From an uncultured bacterium (GTDB taxonomy: Bacteria; Cyanobacteriota; Vampirovibrionia; Gastranaerophilales; Gastranaerophilaceae): a stretch of DNA of 51,650 bases. The first letter of the stretch is position 1, and each line of letters opens with the position of its first letter. Under the pieces are notes generated by a model that saw nothing but the letters and a program-made list of their open reading frames with translations, was not told where the DNA came from and ran no database searches. Location of the stretch: contig CADAYD010000010.1 of assembly GCA_902791985.1 (NCBI GenBank), positions 1 through 51,650 on the forward strand. The letters run 5' to 3'. Positions 51,241 through 51,650 of this stretch are shown piece by piece. A program made the position numbers and the translations under genes.

Positions 51241-51650
51241 ATGTTATAATAATTAAGAGAATACAGGTAAGTATTGCAACCAATGTTAGCAATGTTTACC
51301 CCTCGGGATGCAGCACTCTGCCGAACAAAAAGTTGACTAAATGTCAAGTTTTTGTGAGAGGGGTAGTGCACACAACAAAACGAAAGTTTTGTTGTATAAT
51401 TAAAATACAATTGCAACCAATGGTAGCAATGTTTACCTCTCGAGATGCAGCACTCTGCCGAACAAAAAGTTGACTAAATGTCAAGTTTTTGTGAGAGGGG
51501 TAGCGCACACAACAAAACGAAAGTTTTGTTGTATAATTAAAATACAAAAATAGTGGTAGATATTGCAACCAATGGTAGCAATGTTTACCCCTCGGGATGT
51601 AGCACTCTGCCGAACAAAAAGTTGACTAAATGTCAAGTTTTTGTGAGAGG
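51241..51650. repeat. Tandem array of about 140-bp structured non-coding units (3 copies, array continues out of window)
   Basis: Three near-identical units start at 51273, 51410 and 51562 (steps of 137 and 152 bp; the third is offset by a 15-bp insertion). The window ends within unit 3. Each unit contains, in order, ATTGC/GCAAT (enclosing ACC/GGT), an 8-bp stem TACCCCTC/GAGGGGTA enclosing a 4-bp hairpin GCAG-CACT-CTGC and a 13-bp hairpin, and last ACAACAAAAC-GAAA-GTTTTGTTGT. TATAAT follows that final stem and also stands before unit 1 (51245-51250, TGTTATAAT). No plausible protein is encoded. The array starts 31 bases after the acyl-CoA synthetase stop. Confidence 0.9.
51401..51531 (+). ncRNA. 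Candidate structured RNA, one repeat unit (unit 2)
   Basis: The most complete unit, placed after TATAAT 51395-51400. The final 10-bp stem has a GAAA tetraloop closed by C-G, a hallmark of stable RNA. In unit 2 the outer stem has TACCTCTC opposite GAGGGGTA, changing one C-G pair to U-G relative to units 1 and 3, so the pairing is kept. The 13-bp inner stem (ACAAAAAGTTGAC/GTCAAGTTTTTGT) has one G-G mismatch in all copies. The plus strand is favoured by the TATAAT and the tetraloop; transcription is not proven. Confidence 0.35.

Noticed and set aside
51189-51568. Short open frames on both strands of the tandem array
   Set aside because: They arise because the repeat unit has no stop in some frames; the peptides are repeats of the unit, with no start signals.
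51241-51650. CRISPR array
   Set aside because: Units are about 140 bp and nearly identical throughout, with no unique spacers and no cas genes in the window.
51241-51650. Integron attC sites or cassette array
   Set aside because: The required core sites (RYYYAAC/GTTRRRY) do not match, no cassette genes lie between units, and no integrase is present.

Overview
The window looks like chromosomal DNA of a low-GC, Gram-negative-type bacterium, most likely an uncultured non-photosynthetic cyanobacterial relative (Vampirovibrionia/Melainabacteria, order Gastranaerophilales). This placement is inferred from gene content: a VKOR-thioredoxin-fold fusion (a cyanobacterial hallmark), an SLH-domain exported protein, a glycosyltransferase-9/heptosyltransferase-like enzyme, FTLAE-type pseudopilins, QueH, and many lineage-specific proteins carrying a short F-x-G motif. 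No rRNA or tRNA gene was seen, and no CRISPR array.

Layout. 1-372 is the end of a hairpin-rich, non-coding foldback element. 427-8836 holds rel/spoT, an NfeD-flotillin pair, a small Xre regulator with a divergent small gene, mazG, two lineage-specific genes, rsmD and a GT9 enzyme. 8880-15372 holds a GAF-GGDEF-HD-GYP signalling protein, thiL, comFC, a small gene and gyrA. 15457-24000 is mostly lineage-specific or envelope genes with an exported-protein/lspA/rluD operon. 24204-30171 carries an orphan MalG-type permease, an aroE with a long disordered N-terminus, and an operon (zinc-ribbon/RGG-like protein, rimM, trmD, ispG). 30336-36555 has an SLH protein, a putative zinc metallopeptidase, a CDF transporter and an orphan sensor kinase. 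36607-37092 is a second foldback element bounded by 23-bp inverted repeats. 37177-42895 has the VKOR fusion, queH, a YD-repeat-like protein, two pseudopilins, tpiA and the small rpsU gene. 42971-49412 has three related-looking membrane proteins, a MATE exporter and rpmI-rplT. 49524-51209 is an acyl-CoA synthetase-like gene, followed to the window end by a tandem array of about 140-bp highly structured non-coding units.

Expression signals. Genes with a good Shine-Dalgarno coexist with a second class in which a -10 box, often extended (TGnTAnnnT), lies exactly 6-7 nt upstream of the ATG, so the mRNA should be leaderless. At least eleven genes fit this geometry, and it also helps to fix starts (for example the sensor kinase at 36555 and the exported protein at 26877).

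The best candidates for something undescribed are the tandem structured repeat array at 51241-51650, the foldback elements with covarying stem cassettes, and the RGG-like zinc-ribbon protein heading the rimM-trmD-ispG operon. All functional statements come from reading the sequence and recalling families; no database search was run.
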